Source: Avena insularis (lineage: Eukaryota > Streptophyta > Magnoliopsida > Poales > Poaceae). From it: DNA of 64,000 bases. Position numbers and translations under genes: made by a program. The stretch is taken from the NCBI GenBank assembly GCA_023614405.1, contig CM042684.1:210186941-210250940 (forward strand). Reading direction: 5' to 3'. Every line of letters begins with the position of its first letter. Positions within the stretch are counted from its first letter, which is position 1. This document shows positions 62,372 to 64,000 of the stretch, piece by piece. Below the pieces are notes generated by a model, which was given only the letters and a program-made list of their open reading frames with translations, did no database searches and was not told the origin of the DNA.

Positions 62372-62399
62372 CCGTGATAACACACGGGCATTCAGCTAG
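62372..62399 (+). other. Helitron 3' terminus (hairpin and CTAG)
   Basis: A five-base-pair stem CCGTG/CACGG with loop ATAACA, an eight-base spacer, then CTAG. The surrounding CCGTG...CACGGGCATT...CTAGT pattern recurs in grass Helitrons. Confidence 0.7.
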
Positions 62400-64000
62400 T
62401 AGTAGTAAAGCCCCAAACTAGTTTGTGGCCCCAGGAAATAAAGTACGAATCAAGCCCAAGCGAAGGGGAATCTATAGAGTCTCCCGAACATGGATGTGTG
62501 AACAGTCAAGGAACATGAATCAAGTACTCAGGGTCCTACAAGACACAAGTGAGCGTGAAAGAACCAAATAACAACTATTGCCCACAGGTGCCTCTTTTTT
62601 TAGTCATCCCATTACTACACAGTTTAAGTGGTTTAGGTACCTCATTATCCAAAGACTCGCACAAACCCTATACATGCAATTCTACGACTCGCATGGCTTA
62701 ATCAACTCCTGTAGTAATGGCTCATGGGATTGAGGATACAAGCTTCTGTGGAGTTTAAAAGTAAAGTCTATGCAATACTTGGGATTCAATTTAATGAAAA
62801 TGTGACTCAATGATGCAAGAATAAGATAGAAGAATAGGTGCTATATATGTGCAAGCATGGGGAATTTCTCGCTTGTCAGATCAGTAGTAGGATAACCGGT
62901 ATCTAGGTAGTACTCTTGGTTCTCATGATAGTTCCCTTGCTCGGCATCTGTCCGGAATAAAAGCCAAACACACAAATACCATAATAAATAAAATGCGCAA
63001 TCATATGAATATATGTCACAATCAAACAAGGTATGCCATGATGGAATGATGCACAATTGCATGGTATAACATATCATAGCATGGGTGAGGTGTAGGAACA
63101 ATAATAAAACATTTTATTAATTTATTTAGGCATGTTTTACTCCCATAAACAGTTCTGATTATTTAATATTTATATGATGTAAGCTTCACTTCATATCAAG
63201 GAATGCATAATCAGAACGGGCTTGTCGTGCTGATTGATTTAGACATATTATTTGTCGAATTTGAAATTATGGAATTAAAGTTATGAATTTATTAAGAAAA
63301 GGCATTTATTGGCAATTAAATAATTTCGAAAATTTAAAATACTCAAAAATTATGTTGGACGGTATATTTTAATTCCTGAATTTTTTATCTTATTTGAATT
63401 TATGGGTTTAAAATAAATATTTAAATACAAAATAATTTAAATATAGTCAAATGTTAATGGTTTGACTAGATAGAGTCAACCCTAGTCAAATTTGCAAACA
63501 TAGTTGGATTCATATTTGGAAAACATTCATATTTAATTTTATAAGTTTGTTCAAATTCAAAGCAGTTTAAAAGATATGAATTATTTTGATATATGTCAAT
63601 TTCTGGAATTTCATTTGTATTCAAAAGTGTTGGCAAACTTTTATTACTCAGTAGTAGTTTACCTCTCTCACAGACTGGTGGGCCAACAAGGAAGGCGGCC
63701 CACTCGCGTGCGGGGTAACGGGGGTGTGACACGTGGTGGATCCTGGAGGACTACGGGTGAAGAAAGGAAAAAAGCAAGGGGGGATTTTTACAAGATCAAC
63801 AAGTCTGATGGAATGAACTAAATCGATCTGAAATTTGATCCGCGGAAACATGGCGAAATTCTTATTGGATCGCTCGCCATCTTCATCGTAAAACCGAGCT
63901 AGCTAGCATGCCGCAAAAACGAAAGATTAAGGGGATTGCAAGAGCTACAATATTAATGTTTATGGTATCGACGGAGGCGGACTGTAGAGCCTAGAAAACG
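62400..64000 (-). other. Element 1' interior, continuing past the window
   Basis: The reverse complement aligns with about 5880-7172 of Element 1 (for instance the GGGGCCACAAACTAGTTTG word at 7147 and 62412). No gene is supported. The last 150 bases do not align clearly. Confidence 0.7.

Larger units (their letters stand above)
52699..62399 (+). mobile_element. Helitron 9, non-autonomous, carrying Element 8
   Basis: The 5' end reads (A)GCTATACTATTAG, one base off the canonical TC start. The 3' end has a small hairpin (CCGTG at 62372-62376 pairing with CACGG at 62383-62387), eight bases, then CTAG at 62396-62399 followed by T. Insertion is between A and T without target duplication, as Helitrons do. 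The paralogous empty site exists in Element 1 between 7179 and 7180, so the boundaries are exact. Without Element 8 it is about 2.64 kb. There is no Rep or helicase, so it is non-autonomous. It holds a GC-rich payload on the left and AT-rich DNA on the right. Confidence 0.8.
26338..64000 (-). mobile_element. Element 1': inverted second copy of Element 1, shattered by insertions
   Basis: Four segments together spell the 3' part of Element 1 in reverse: 26338-26806 and 51880-52218 (LTR), 52219-52698 (end of interior) and 62400-64000 (interior). The gaps are a Copia element with TSD TCTCC and a Helitron without TSD. With the gaps removed, its order matches Element 1 from about 5.88 kb through the LTR end. 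The rest, including the other LTR, lies beyond the window. It is more diverged from Element 1 than the two LTRs of Element 1 are from each other. Confidence 0.8.

Overview
This window looks like nuclear DNA from a large-genome grass, most likely a Triticeae species (wheat/barley type). The evidence is the stacked Copia, Gypsy and non-autonomous LTR retrotransposons with grass-type primer-binding sites, the frequent C-to-T nonsense mutations in their coding frames, a grass-type Helitron, and the absence of any cellular gene I can recognise. No tRNA, rRNA, CRISPR or bacterial operon structure was seen. Element numbers below are mine. Family names are avoided because they would need a repeat-database search.

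Left part (1-26337). Element 1 (1-8406, + strand) is an LTR retrotransposon with 760-bp LTRs and a heavily decayed interior. It abuts Element 2 (about 8412-11762, + strand), a non-autonomous Gypsy-type element with a gag-protease frame broken by two TAG codons. Element 2 ends exactly at a satellite-like array (11763-16619) of about 214-bp monomers. The array holds 24 monomer starts, two shortened monomers and an internal block duplication. It ends at the primer-binding side of a minus-strand LTR (Element 3, 16632-17500). From 17501 to 26337 lie two diverged direct copies of a long non-coding, LTR-like sequence (Element 4). The second copy is interrupted by a clean 1511-bp solo LTR (23448-24958, target duplication GCGGT).

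Right part (26338-64000). A second copy of Element 1 lies on the minus strand (Element 1', 26338 to beyond the window end) and has been blown apart by nested insertions. A Copia element (26807-51874, TSD TCTCC) sits in its LTR. That Copia carries a 945-bp insert with a 9-bp target duplication in its reverse transcriptase, and a Gypsy element (33349-49703, TSD GTAAG) in its leader. The Gypsy integrase is in turn split by non-autonomous Element 7 (35031-43327, TSD CTTGG). Further right, a Helitron (52699-62399, no TSD, A/T target) sits in the interior of Element 1', and non-autonomous Element 8 (53584-60641, TSD GCAGT) sits inside the Helitron. The order of events can be read from the target duplications.

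No gene here is likely to serve the host. The closest to intact coding is the Gypsy gag-pol, a single frame with three stops and one insertion. The most unusual items are the 214-bp array, the Helitron with its exact empty site in the paralogous copy, the 945-bp insert with 9-bp TSD, the duplicated primer-binding site of Element 8, and the shared 3' halves of Elements 7 and 8.
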